A stretch of 64,000 nucleotides of DNA from contig DITN01000094.1 of assembly GCA_002422865.1 (NCBI GenBank), positions 12,194 through 76,193 of the forward strand. The letters are read 5' to 3'. Positions 18,599 through 27,339 of this stretch are shown here, in pieces. The notes below the pieces were generated by a model. It did no database searches and was not told where the DNA came from. It saw only the letters and a program-made list of their open reading frames with translations. The stretch comes from Bacteroidetes bacterium UBA6183. GTDB lineage: Bacteria; Bacteroidota; Bacteroidia; UKL13-3. The stretch's first letter is position 1; the number at the start of each line of letters is the position of its first letter. The translations under genes were made by a program, and so were the position numbers.

Positions 18599-19825
18599 TT
18601 ATATTTCTGATACCTCCAACTCACCGGAAATGAGTTTTGGTAAAAGGGTGTCTCGGAGTTGTGTTAGTTGCTGGTTTTGGTTTGTGAAATTATAGATTAA
18701 CGAGTCTTTCTCTTTTACCAACTCATCAAAACCGTTTGAGGTGGAAAAAGGAGGTATGATTGTTTTAATGTTGCCTAAAGTTTCTTTATTTATTGAACCG
18801 AAGACAGTACCTTCGTTATCATAAGATTTCAATTCTCCCTGAATAGATAGCATTTTGTAATAAGTGTATGAAAACAACTTTCTTGGATGTGAAATTGAAC
18901 CAAGGCCCCGGCCAATACAACAATCATGTTCAGCCATATTAATATCCCCAACGGGAGCTCTTACACTAATTAACGTCTCGAACTTCTTAGCAACCTTTTT
19001 TGGGTCATTTGTATACATTCGTACTGAAGGATACCTAAAACCAAAGTCCGAACGTCCCTGAAAGAATATCATTCCATCTCCTGTTTCATTGTATGTGTCT
19101 CCTTTTGGAGATTGACCCATATTAAGGTTGAATTCATCTTTTAAAGTTCCAACTACCCAATCCTTTGGAATCTCACCCAACTCACTATCCTTCATTTCAC
19201 CACCGGAAGATTTGTAGGGTTCACCATTTTCATTAGGAAACTCAAAATCAATAAACCAACGTTTAAATAAGGTTTGTGCAAGGTTTTCTAACTCCTGATT
19301 GATTTTGTTGTTGAGTTCTATTTTATCATCAAGTGAGGAGAGGATTTCAGCAATGGCGGTTTGGGTTGGGAGGTCGGGGAGATTGAATTTTAAATTCTTT
19401 ACAACCGATGCAGATATTTCAGCAAAAGTTGTTCCTGTACCATAGGACTTGATGTACTCCATTTTTGCTTTTAGCAAATAGTAAACAAAGTTATAATCAG
19501 CTTTTTCTGGATTAACTACAATACTTTTAAAACCCTGGTTAGTGCATACTTCATTAGCAGCAATAGCCAAATATCCTATAGGTGCTCTGGATGTTAATAG
19601 GATAGTATTCTTCGGAACCATCCTTGAAGAAGAATTTGATAAACCTTCTATTGTTATGTTTCTCTCACCATTTGCAATGTGCCTATTTGTGTAATTGGTC
19701 AAGTCTTTTGGTGTTAGCCAAGGAATGTTACCACCGTAAAAATGTGGCACTTTTGTTGAAGGTGTACCACCACCAACAACATCAGCAATTTCTTCTATTT
19801 TATATTCTTTCCAAATAGCCATCAT
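18599..19825 (-). CDS. hsdS: Type I restriction specificity subunit S
   Basis: The 408-residue protein recognises the two halves of the target DNA sequence for both methylation and restriction. It has two target-recognition domains (about residues 1-165 and 215-375), each followed by a coiled-coil spacer helix (LPTQTAIAEILSSLDDKIEL near 155-175, and a C-terminal leucine-rich helix). The first domain starts with the family phrase VGGGTPSTKVPHFYGG. The start ATGATG overlaps the stop of the preceding nuclease-like gene by 4 bp. I saw no second hsdS or silent half-copy. The target sequence cannot be predicted from this alone. Confidence 0.94.
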   Translation of the reverse strand: MMAIWKEYKIEEIADVVGGGTPSTKVPHFYGGNIPWLTPKDLTNYTNRHIANGERNITIEGLSNSSSRMVPKNTILLTSRAPIGYLAIAANEVCTNQGFKSIVVNPEKADYNFVYYLLKAKMEYIKSYGTGTTFAEISASVVKNLKFNLPDLPTQTAIAEILSSLDDKIELNNKINQELENLAQTLFKRWFIDFEFPNENGEPYKSSGGEMKDSELGEIPKDWVVGTLKDEFNLNMGQSPKGDTYNETGDGMIFFQGRSDFGFRYPSVRMYTNDPKKVAKKFETLISVRAPVGDINMAEHDCCIGRGLGSISHPRKLFSYTYYKMLSIQGELKSYDNEGTVFGSINKETLGNIKTIIPPFSTSNGFDELVKEKDSLIYNFTNQNQQLTQLRDTLLPKLISGELEVSEI

Positions 19826-20298
19826 GCTTCAGTTTCGTAGTTTAAATAATAATCAACATTAAAATATCCGTTCTCAAGTTCAACCACACCGCCTAATGCA
19901 TATTTATATTGATTATCTTCAGTTTGACTTATAAAGTCTATTATTTTTTTATGGTCATTCTCTCTATTTGCTTTATTCCAATAGCCTTTAAATTCAAGCA
20001 CTAAAATATTTTCTTCATTAGAATTTCTTCTGTGTAACAAAACATCTGGAATAACACCACCGGAAAAGTTTTTTGTATTCTTAGGCTTACCCAAATTGCG
20101 ATTGTACTCACAATCTAAATTGTAGCCGCTGAAAGAACTTTTTGATAACAACTCCGCGAAATAAAGCCCGAAACGAAAAACTACACTTCTTTCATTTACG
20201 GCAAACTCTATTAATTCCTGGTCTTGTTGATAAAGGCTTTGTAATGCTTCATCAACTATACCTTTCAGCTCTTTTATATGTGCAGTTGATAGTTTCAC
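19822..20298 (-). CDS. PD-(D/E)xK nuclease-like protein inside the type I operon
   Basis: The 158-residue protein has the arrangement of a small PD-(D/E)xK nuclease. A helix with ERSVVFRFGLYFAELL (E36) is followed by PDVLLHRR (D85) and then a strand ending LEFKGY (E102, K104). It starts with GTG at 20296-20298, 10 bp after the preceding gene ends, and its stop overlaps the hsdS start, so it is translated within the operon. The usual type I system does not contain it. It could be an extra nuclease effector or a regulator. The superfamily call rests on the motif order, and I do not recognise a named family. Confidence 0.65.
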   Translation of the reverse strand: MKLSTAHIKELKGIVDEALQSLYQQDQELIEFAVNERSVVFRFGLYFAELLSKSSFSGYNLDCEYNRNLGKPKNTKNFSGGVIPDVLLHRRNSNEENILVLEFKGYWNKANRENDHKKIIDFISQTEDNQYKYALGGVVELENGYFNVDYYLNYETEA

Positions 20299-20308
20299 TT
20301 ATTTGCTC

Positions 20309-21547
20309 TTATTCTTCGTTTAATTCTACAAAAGACACTAGAATGTCTTCAATCTTTGGTTTTTTATTACCGGCTTGTTTTGTTTCTCTACGTTCAATAA
20401 CCACATCATAAGTTTTATCAAAATGAATAAGGTATGACATTTCTAGACGTGCTTTATCCATTTTGCCTTTTGATGTGTTGTCTTTATCTTCAATATCTTC
20501 AAACTCGTAATAACCTGTCTTAACGTTTAAGGCAATAAAGCGACCTGTAATTTTGATGTCTGTTTTTTCATCATACTCCAATTTTTCAAGCACACTTAAA
20601 ATCTCATTGGCCTTGTCAAAATTTAAGTCTTTACGGTCAGACACTTTAGTGACAGCGTTTTCGTACCGAATGTAAAATTTGAGTTTTGATCCAATAATGG
20701 TTTGTAGCAAACCTTTGTAACTAGTAATTATCTTTTTATCAATAGACTTGACAAATTCTGCAAGTTGCTCATATTTTTCAGAGGCACTGATAAAGTTCAT
20801 CACAAATTGGATAAACATGTCTTCATCTGACGGTACGCCTTCCATTGGAACAGCTGCCGATGCTGGCTTAAATAATGCACTAAAAGAGCCTCCTGCTTGT
20901 GCAAAATAGTTTATCTGTGTACTATGTTTTAGTGCGGCCCTGTCAATATTTGGTTTATTATTCTTGTCCTTTGGTGCTGTTCTTATTCTTTGCTTAATAA
21001 ATGCTTTGCCTAAGCCTGATGTAATCTCGTGTAAGCTATTCATTGCAGGGCCGAAAATGTCAATATCTATTTCATTATACGGAACTTTGGAAGAGTTTTT
21101 GAAATAGGTTTGAAGTATGCCTGTATTGTACTTCAAAGAATAATTTGTTAAATCTAAATCATCTGAAAGAGGGTCAAAAGTGTATTTAGTGTTTCTGTCC
21201 GGCAAATAAGATTGAGGTATTTGATCTGGAAATATCATTAAAATATTTTGATAATTCAGGTCAACATCAATATCAACTTTATAAACAAAGTTGTCGTTTG
21301 GCTCTGTTATGATGTTATAGAATGTCAGCTTTCCGTTCAAATATGCTTGAAGCCTTTCTATCGAAACCCTTACTACCAACCAACGATTGAATGTATCATC
21401 TACATCTGCCCAAAAAAACAAATAATTTTCGTTGTTGCCCGATCGAAAATGTGACAACAAAGGACCATCATAATAAATGAGGTCGCTTACTTTTTGCAAG
21501 TCCTTTATGGGAAGCCTTTCCAGTAATATGCCGTTAATTGCTTCCAT
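20309..21547 (-). CDS. Unknown 412-aa protein inside the type I operon
   Basis: I do not recognise this family. It is a soluble protein without signal peptide or membrane segments. The N-terminal ~150 residues look like a beta-rich domain that begins MEAINGILLERLPIKDL and continues through YDGPLLSHF and LFFWADVDD. The centre is helical, and the C-terminal ~110 residues are charged with a final beta-rich part (GRFIALNVKTGYYEFEDI). No nucleotide-binding or catalytic motif stands out. The ATGA overlap with the upstream gene and the 10-bp gap to the nuclease-like gene show that it belongs to the same transcript. It might be a sensor or partner of the nuclease-like protein; that is inference from position. 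Confidence 0.8.
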   Translation of the reverse strand: MEAINGILLERLPIKDLQKVSDLIYYDGPLLSHFRSGNNENYLFFWADVDDTFNRWLVVRVSIERLQAYLNGKLTFYNIITEPNDNFVYKVDIDVDLNYQNILMIFPDQIPQSYLPDRNTKYTFDPLSDDLDLTNYSLKYNTGILQTYFKNSSKVPYNEIDIDIFGPAMNSLHEITSGLGKAFIKQRIRTAPKDKNNKPNIDRAALKHSTQINYFAQAGGSFSALFKPASAAVPMEGVPSDEDMFIQFVMNFISASEKYEQLAEFVKSIDKKIITSYKGLLQTIIGSKLKFYIRYENAVTKVSDRKDLNFDKANEILSVLEKLEYDEKTDIKITGRFIALNVKTGYYEFEDIEDKDNTSKGKMDKARLEMSYLIHFDKTYDVVIERRETKQAGNKKPKIEDILVSFVELNEE

Positions 21548-21987
21548 CAGATTAATTTTTCAATTGGTATGAATTTGTTGGATAGGTTACAACTTTCAAA
21601 TTCAAACAAGTCAAAGTGAGTGTGTTTGCCTTCTTCTGTAATCAAACCATCATTGCCATCAATTAAGCCTGTACTTAGTGTTTCACCAACCGCTTTGTAA
21701 AATTTAGGGATGTGTTTACTGTGTTCTAAAAAAAATTGTTTTGCACTATCTGGTCTTTTAAAGCAAGAAAGGCCATACAATGAACATTTTTTTTGATCCT
21801 TCTCATTTAATACTCTTTGAGGATTATTTGCACCAGGGGGCTTGTGGTTTTTTATATGATAAGGATCTTCAAACACAAAACGAAATGTTTGCAGATTATT
21901 AGGCACTATTAATTCATCAGGAGGGCAGCAGATACCCATCTGTTGAATTTTTTCAATTTCTCGTTTATATTTTAATTTTTCGGTCAT
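21547..21987 (-). CDS. Unknown 146-aa protein inside the type I operon
   Basis: I do not recognise this family. It contains several cysteines (GICCPPDE, KKCSLYGLSCF, FESCNLSN), two of them in a Cys-x6-Cys pair that might bind a metal, and a helical region KFYKAVGETLS. A phrase THFDLFEFE near the end could be a strand. It overlaps hsdM by 4 bp at its start and the 412-residue gene by 1 bp at its end, so the three inserted genes and the hsd genes are translationally coupled. It may form a complex with the 412-residue protein. Confidence 0.75.
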   Translation of the reverse strand: MTEKLKYKREIEKIQQMGICCPPDELIVPNNLQTFRFVFEDPYHIKNHKPPGANNPQRVLNEKDQKKCSLYGLSCFKRPDSAKQFFLEHSKHIPKFYKAVGETLSTGLIDGNDGLITEEGKHTHFDLFEFESCNLSNKFIPIEKLI

Positions 21988-23492
21988 ATCTCAATCCCCA
22001 CTTTTTTAAGGTTCTCTTTAATACGTTTCTGTAATTCTACTGATTCAGTAAAATGTAATTTCAGGTTGGTTGTTATCCCTTGTATTTTTTCCTCAAAGGA
22101 AACTCCATCGTCTTCTACATCTTCAGTACCTACATAACGTCCGGGTGTTAAAACAAAATTATTATCTTCAATATCCTTTAGTGTGGCCGATTTACAAAAA
22201 CCTTGTATGTCTTCATATCCTCCATCTTTACTTCTCCACTTGTGGTATACTTCAGCAATTTTGCTTATGTCATCATCGGTAAAGGCTTTGTTTTTTCTAC
22301 TCACCAATGTACCAAATTTACGTGCATCAATAAATAGTATTTCGTTCTTACGTTTACGGTATTTACCATTGGTTTTATTACGTGCCAAAAACCATAAACA
22401 AGCAGGTATTTGGGTATTAAAAAACAACTGTGTAGGTAGTGCAACCATACAATCAACCACACCATCCAAAATCATGTTTTTCCTAATCTCATTTTCTCCA
22501 CCAGAGTTTGAGGTCATAGAACCATTGGCCAACACAATACCTGCAACACCACTAGGACTAAGTTTATTTAAAACCAATTGTAACCAAGCATAGTTGGCGT
22601 TTCCGGCAGGTGGTACACCATATTTCCATAAGTGTGAATCCTGTAATGACTCGGCACCATAATCAGAAATATTGAAAGGGGGATTCATGATGGCGTAATC
22701 CACCTGAATGTCTTTGTGTCTATCGTTGTGTAAGGTATCGCCTAATTCAATTTTGGCATCAATACCCCTGATGGCTAGGTTCATTTTGGCTAGCTTGTAG
22801 GTGGTTGGGTTACTCTCTTGTCCATATACCGCTATATCCCCAATTTTACCTCCGTGAGCTTCCAAAAATTTCTCACTTTGAACGAACATACCTCCAGACC
22901 CACAGCAGCCGTCATAGATACGGCCATTGTATGGTTCTAACATTTCAACTAGGAGTTTAACAATACTGTCTGGAGTATAAAATTGTCCGCCACGTTTACC
23001 TTCAGCATCAGCAAACATTCCTAAGAAATACTCGTACACTCTTCCCAACAGGTCTTTACTATTCTGACCGGGTTCATTGAAACCAATGTTTCCAATTAGG
23101 TCAATTAACTCACCCAAACGTTTTTTATCAAGTGCCGGTCGAGCATAATCTTTTGGTAAAACACCTTTCAAATTGGGATTGTCCTTTTCAATGGCATCCA
23201 TTGCATCGTCAATATCTTTACCAATGGTAGGGAGTTTGGCTCTTTCGTATTGAAGGTATTCCCAACGTGCAATGGTGGGTACGAAGAACACATTCTCTGC
23301 TAGGTATTCGTCCTTATCTTCCGGGTTTGATAGTGGGTCACTACTTAACTTGGTATGTAGTTCTTTAAAACTATCTGATATGTATTTCAAGAAAATCAAT
23401 CCAAGTACTATGTGTTTGTACTCGGCAGCATCCATGTTATTACGTAATTTATCTGCTGTAGCCCAAAGGGTCTTTTCTAAATCTTTTACCAT
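21984..23492 (-). CDS. hsdM: Type I restriction DNA methyltransferase subunit M
   Basis: The 502-residue adenine-N6 methyltransferase modifies the site chosen by HsdS and protects host DNA. An N-terminal helical HsdM domain (~1-150) is followed by the MTase fold with RGGQFYTPDSIV, the AdoMet motif YDGCCGSGGMF (D194) and the catalytic NPPF at 270-273. The length is normal for the family. It is the first gene of the operon and starts with ATG at 23490-23492. It is divergent from umuD across a 254-bp spacer, so the two operons may share control elements. Confidence 0.96.
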   Translation of the reverse strand: MVKDLEKTLWATADKLRNNMDAAEYKHIVLGLIFLKYISDSFKELHTKLSSDPLSNPEDKDEYLAENVFFVPTIARWEYLQYERAKLPTIGKDIDDAMDAIEKDNPNLKGVLPKDYARPALDKKRLGELIDLIGNIGFNEPGQNSKDLLGRVYEYFLGMFADAEGKRGGQFYTPDSIVKLLVEMLEPYNGRIYDGCCGSGGMFVQSEKFLEAHGGKIGDIAVYGQESNPTTYKLAKMNLAIRGIDAKIELGDTLHNDRHKDIQVDYAIMNPPFNISDYGAESLQDSHLWKYGVPPAGNANYAWLQLVLNKLSPSGVAGIVLANGSMTSNSGGENEIRKNMILDGVVDCMVALPTQLFFNTQIPACLWFLARNKTNGKYRKRKNEILFIDARKFGTLVSRKNKAFTDDDISKIAEVYHKWRSKDGGYEDIQGFCKSATLKDIEDNNFVLTPGRYVGTEDVEDDGVSFEEKIQGITTNLKLHFTESVELQKRIKENLKKVGIEI

Positions 23493-23605
23493 TCTTGTGT
23501 TGGTTGTGGCTTGGTTAGTTGAGTATTCGGGTTAATTGGGTTTATACTAAAAATTTAATTCGGTTAACACAGAATCAATTTTTTCGGAAAACTAGGTTTT
23601 TTAGA

Positions 23606-23625
23606 GATAAAATACACGTATTATC
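23606..23625. promoter_or_regulatory. Near-palindrome between hsdM and umuD
   Basis: The 20-bp sequence runs from GATAAAATAC to GTATTATC and is almost self-complementary, with one extra base on the left arm. It sits about midway between the divergent hsdM and umuD starts. This is a plausible operator for one or both operons. Whether it is an SOS box cannot be judged, because no LexA site consensus for this organism is available here. Confidence 0.4.
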
Positions 23626-23746
23626 ATCAAAAAAATTGAATCCGGGTTTGGATAAATACATTCACGCACACAATCAGAATTTTTACCGATTCATCAAATA
23701 ATGGTTTAAATTATTTAAGTTTATTTTACTTCCTTTACGAAAATAA

Positions 23747-24187
23747 ATGACACACAAAAAAACAATAGGATTGAAAATTTACCCGGTATCAACCGAAACG
23801 GAGTTGGATTTACAACTCATCGAAGGAGGGGTGTCAGCCGGATTCCCTTCACCTGCTAGTGATTTCTTAGATCAGGCAATTGACTTGAACAAACACCTTA
23901 TAAAGAACCCATCAACTACATTTATTGCTGTAACTGATGGTAACTCCATGAAGGATGCAGGGATTACGGATAAGGACTTATTGATTATTGACAAATCATT
24001 AAGACCAACTAACGGTAAAATTGCGGTATGTATTATTGATGGAGAATTTACGTTAAAACGACTGAAAGTAACCAGAGAGGGTATTTGGTTAGTTCCGGCT
24101 AACAATGAGTTTAAACCGACTAAAATTACCGAATTTAACGATTTTTCGATATGGGGTATAGTTACCTATTCTATTCAAAAACACTAA
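23747..24187 (+). CDS. umuD: UmuD-like SOS mutagenesis protein
   Basis: The 146-residue protein is a LexA/UmuD S24-family self-cleaving protease. The cleavage site is VSAGFPSPA with the A31-G32 bond. The catalytic serine is S67 in GNSM and the lysine is K104 in DGEFTLKRL. The spacing (36 and 37 residues) equals that of E. coli UmuD. It has no DNA-binding helix-turn-helix. RecA-stimulated cleavage would yield UmuD', which activates the UmuC polymerase encoded 3 bp downstream. The island location suggests that it gives mobile error-prone repair capacity. Confidence 0.93.
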   Translation: MTHKKTIGLKIYPVSTETELDLQLIEGGVSAGFPSPASDFLDQAIDLNKHLIKNPSTTFIAVTDGNSMKDAGITDKDLLIIDKSLRPTNGKIAVCIIDGEFTLKRLKVTREGIWLVPANNEFKPTKITEFNDFSIWGIVTYSIQKH

Positions 24188-24190
24188 ACC

Positions 24191-25453
24191 ATGTTTGCAC
24201 TAGTTGACTGCAATAATTTCTATGCATCTTGTGAAAGGGTTTTTCAACCAAAACTCAGGAACAAACCTATTGTTGTTCTATCAAACAATGATGGGTGCGT
24301 AATTGCACGAAGTAATGAGGCTAAGAAATTGGGTGTTCCAATGGGTGCAGTAGCGTTCGAATACAAGGAATTATTTGAAAAGAATAATATTCATGTTTTC
24401 TCAAGTAACTACGCGCTTTATGGTGATATGAGTAATAGGGTTATGACTTTGTTATCAGAATTTTCACCTGATGTTGAAGTTTACAGTATTGATGAAGCTT
24501 TCTTAAAGCTTGAAGGGTTTGAAAAATATTTCGATTTCAACGAGTATGGTAAACAAATGAGGGAAACTGTCACCACCGGAACAGGTATACCCATAAGTGT
24601 TGGTATTGCACCAACAAAATCATTGGCCAAGGTGGCCAATAAAATTGCCAAGAAATTTCCTGAACGTACCGAAAATGTGTATGTGATGGATACTGAGGAA
24701 AAACGAATTAAGGCACTGAAATGGTTACCCGTGGAAGATGTATGGGGAGTTGGACGACAGCACAAAATTAGACTGGAAAAATTGGGAGTAAAAACTGCTT
24801 ATGATTTCACCTGTCAAACGGAAGAATGGGTAAAGAAAAACATGAGTGTGGTCGGTTTGAGGTTACACAAAGAACTTAATGGTGAATCTTGTCTGGATAT
24901 TGATATTCCTAGTGACAAGAAGAATATTGCAACAACAAGAAGTTTTGATTCAACCCACGAGGATATAGAATACCTGAAAGAAAGAGTAGTTACCTACGCC
25001 ACCATTTGTGCAAAAAAGTTACGAAAACAAGGTTCGTGTGCAAACTCACTGATGGTGTTTGCACATACCAATCGTTTCAGAGATGACTTACCTCAATACT
25101 CCAAAAGTTGTGTTATTAAACTACCATTCCCAACCAACTCAGATATAGAGATTGCAAGGTTTGCAGTACAAGCCCTTGAGAAAATTTATAAGAAGGGTTA
25201 TCAGTATAAAAAGGCGGGTGTAATTCTGATGGACTTTACCCCGGAGAGTAATATCCAAATTAATATGTTTGAAAACAGTAACCCAAAACATAAAATTGCA
25301 ATGGGTGTACTTGATAAAATAAACGATGGTATTGGTAAGGTTACTGTTAAACTAGGTTCTCAGGATAAAGACCGAACTTGGAAAATGAGACAAGAGAAAC
25401 TATCACCAAGGTACACCACCAGAATTAATGAACTTATAAAAATCAGATCATAA
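24191..25453 (+). CDS. umuC: Y-family DNA polymerase V catalytic subunit
   Basis: The 420-residue translesion polymerase copies damaged templates with low fidelity. The palm has the metal-binding DCNNFYASCE near the start and YSIDEAFL around residue 98. A little-finger domain follows from ~240 to 350. The length and the C-terminal UmuC-type tail (PKHKIAMGVLDKINDGIGK) agree with UmuC rather than DinB. It is directly downstream of umuD, and its stop overlaps the next start (TAATG), so three genes are coupled. Confidence 0.95.
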   Translation: MFALVDCNNFYASCERVFQPKLRNKPIVVLSNNDGCVIARSNEAKKLGVPMGAVAFEYKELFEKNNIHVFSSNYALYGDMSNRVMTLLSEFSPDVEVYSIDEAFLKLEGFEKYFDFNEYGKQMRETVTTGTGIPISVGIAPTKSLAKVANKIAKKFPERTENVYVMDTEEKRIKALKWLPVEDVWGVGRQHKIRLEKLGVKTAYDFTCQTEEWVKKNMSVVGLRLHKELNGESCLDIDIPSDKKNIATTRSFDSTHEDIEYLKERVVTYATICAKKLRKQGSCANSLMVFAHTNRFRDDLPQYSKSCVIKLPFPTNSDIEIARFAVQALEKIYKKGYQYKKAGVILMDFTPESNIQINMFENSNPKHKIAMGVLDKINDGIGKVTVKLGSQDKDRTWKMRQEKLSPRYTTRINELIKIRS

Positions 25454-26064
25454 TGTGTTTTCATTCCAGACAAATTTCTAAACCGGAAACTCTCGAGCAA
25501 CGTTTCGATGCCAAGTTCACCGAAAGCAACTACGAGGGTAAAGACAGGTTTATTGGTTTTTCATACCCACAAACCCCAGTAATCACCAATGTAAACGAAC
25601 ATACAATTGATTTATACCATTGGGGGTTGATTCCTTTCTGGGCCAAGGATGACAGTATCAGAAAAAACACCTTGAATGCTAGAATTGAAACTCTGAGTGA
25701 AAAACCATCATTTAGGAATAGTATAAAAAACCGTTGTTTGATTTTGGTTGATGGATTTTACGAGTGGCAGTGGAAAGACCCGAAGGGAAAGGAAAAACAA
25801 CAATACCTTATTACACTTGACAAGGACGAACCTTTTGCGTTTGCAGGTATATACTCAGATTGGGTTAATAAGGAAACTGGTGAGGTCATAAAAACCTATT
25901 CAATCATCACAACTGAGGCCAATGAGTTAATGGCAGAGATACACAACAATAAAAAACGTATGCCTGTAATACTTACACCGGAAAACGAAAAGTTGTGGTT
26001 ACACGGCACCGATGTAAATGAGTTTTTCAAACCTCAAGTTGATTTGAAGGCGTATGCGATTTAG
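25453..26064 (+). CDS. SOS response-associated peptidase (SRAP, YedK/HMCES family)
   Basis: The 203-residue protein belongs to the family that crosslinks to abasic sites in single-stranded DNA and protects them. The expected active-site residues are present: C2 directly after the initiator Met, N75 (KNTLNARIE), E104 (DGFYEWQW) and H164 (AEIHNN, followed by RMPVIL). The start ATG overlaps the umuC stop. Coupling to umuDC fits a DNA-damage tolerance operon, and the family is commonly found beside SOS genes. Confidence 0.94.
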   Translation: MCFHSRQISKPETLEQRFDAKFTESNYEGKDRFIGFSYPQTPVITNVNEHTIDLYHWGLIPFWAKDDSIRKNTLNARIETLSEKPSFRNSIKNRCLILVDGFYEWQWKDPKGKEKQQYLITLDKDEPFAFAGIYSDWVNKETGEVIKTYSIITTEANELMAEIHNNKKRMPVILTPENEKLWLHGTDVNEFFKPQVDLKAYAI

Positions 26065-26103
26065 TTTTAAGGAATTTGAAATTCTTCAACTTAAATTTTA
26101 ATA

Positions 26104-26862
26104 ATGGAAATACAATTATTCGAAGAAGACAAAAGAAACGATTTTGTCGACTTAACACCTTATCTCATACCTGAAACAGTAAAACTTATTGATGAAATCG
26201 AGTCAAAAATAGGACGAAAGGTACATCTTAGGAAGGTATATGATCCATTGGAATGTTGGCAGATAAGAAAGTCAGACCCAATGCATATTGATATGCCTGT
26301 TCATCAAGAAGGAGACATAATATCCTTTACACACGAGTTGCTTCATATTTATTTCGATTTTGTGCTTGGGATGAGGGTAAGTGATTTTCAAGTACTAAAC
26401 TTTACTAATCCCTATAATGACACATATTCCGATCCGTGGTTACTTTCTGGTAGTTTTATAAGTATGATAAACAATCTTCAACATCATAAGATGATACCAT
26501 ACTTTGAATCGTTTAATTTCCCTCGTGAAAGAATCGTTTTAAACTACTCTAATCCAATTGAGGTTTATGAATCGTTGGAGCAGTTTATTAGGCGTGATAT
26601 TAATTATGATATTCCTGTTGAAAGATATCATTACTCACTATTCTGTGCGGATTATTTAATCATGGAATATTATGTCCCGAATCCATTGGTAAGGGAGAAA
26701 CTTAAAACAGAATTTTCTGAAAAAATTGATAAGAAACTAGTTGGATTGAGGAGTCAATTCCAACCTATCATTGAAAAGTGGGATAGTGATTATAATAACC
26801 TGAAAGAGTTACTATCAGAAATTAATTTTACGGCACACAAGTTTGCCGAAGACTTAAAATGA
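26104..26862 (+). CDS. Predicted zinc metalloprotease-like protein (HExxH)
   Basis: The 252-residue protein carries the motif FTHELLHIYFDF, with H77-E78-x-x-H81, which is the zinc-binding core of many metallopeptidases. A downstream NNLQHHKMIPYF could supply a third ligand or substrate contact. There is no signal peptide, so it would be cytoplasmic. It follows the SRAP gene on the same strand after a 39-bp gap containing a small inverted repeat, so it may be co-regulated with the umuDC operon. The family is not one that I can name, and proteolysis is inferred from the motif alone. It is unlike ImmA/IrrE in the rest of its sequence. Confidence 0.7.
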   Translation: MEIQLFEEDKRNDFVDLTPYLIPETVKLIDEIESKIGRKVHLRKVYDPLECWQIRKSDPMHIDMPVHQEGDIISFTHELLHIYFDFVLGMRVSDFQVLNFTNPYNDTYSDPWLLSGSFISMINNLQHHKMIPYFESFNFPRERIVLNYSNPIEVYESLEQFIRRDINYDIPVERYHYSLFCADYLIMEYYVPNPLVREKLKTEFSEKIDKKLVGLRSQFQPIIEKWDSDYNNLKELLSEINFTAHKFAEDLK

Positions 26863-26891
26863 ATCACTTTAGGTTCTAAATAATTGTTTTC

Positions 26892-27098
26892 CTATAAAGG
26901 GTTAATTTCCTTCAAAAACAAACTCCAAACATAACCTCTGGCAACAGCAGTAGTCATGAAATAGGAGTTAGGTTGTACCAAATCATGAGGGTCGATTGAC
27001 TTCAGTTTTTCAATATGAATTTTAAACTCGGGTCTAATTACTGTTTCGATTTCTTCAACATATACAGTGTAGTTATTTACAAACTCTATTGCATCCAT
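26892..27098 (-). CDS. Small hypothetical protein, 68 aa
   Basis: The 68-residue protein is predicted helical at the N-terminus (MDAIEFVNNYTVYVEEIETV) and has no membrane segment. No family is recognised. It is convergent with the metalloprotease-like gene (30-bp gap). A copy of the TTTCGGTAAATTGA repeat lies upstream at 27243, and the 160-residue gene further on has the same repeat upstream, which hints at shared control. Confidence 0.5.
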   Translation of the reverse strand: MDAIEFVNNYTVYVEEIETVIRPEFKIHIEKLKSIDPHDLVQPNSYFMTTAVARGYVWSLFLKEINPL

Positions 27099-27242
27099 TG
27101 TGCTAAGATGTTTGATTTAGTTTATACTGCCTAATAGTTTTTTAATCGTTTTAACACGATTTCAGTGTTTAATTGAAGTCAGAGTTGATTCGGAATTAAA
27201 AATCGACTGGAGGTACCCCAGAACGACCCAGAATTGATTTTT

Positions 27243-27258
27243 GGTTTCGGTAAATTGA
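27243..27258. repeat. 16-bp direct repeat, copy 1
   Basis: ggtttcggtaaattga occurs here and exactly at 27914-27929. Each copy lies upstream of one minus-strand gene (26892-27098 and 27340-27822), so it may be a shared operator or promoter element. The surrounding 27099-27339 gap has no gene. Confidence 0.5.
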
Positions 27259-27339
27259 AAGAGTAGATTCATTATTTCATTACAACTAGATAGAAATAAA
27301 AACTAATCGTTATTAACCCTCAGCAATTAGAACTGGATA

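Noticed and set aside
18599..19825. hsdS shufflon controlled by the recombinase at 14675
   Set aside because: Only one complete hsdS was found, with no silent half-genes or inverted repeats in its sequence in the window.
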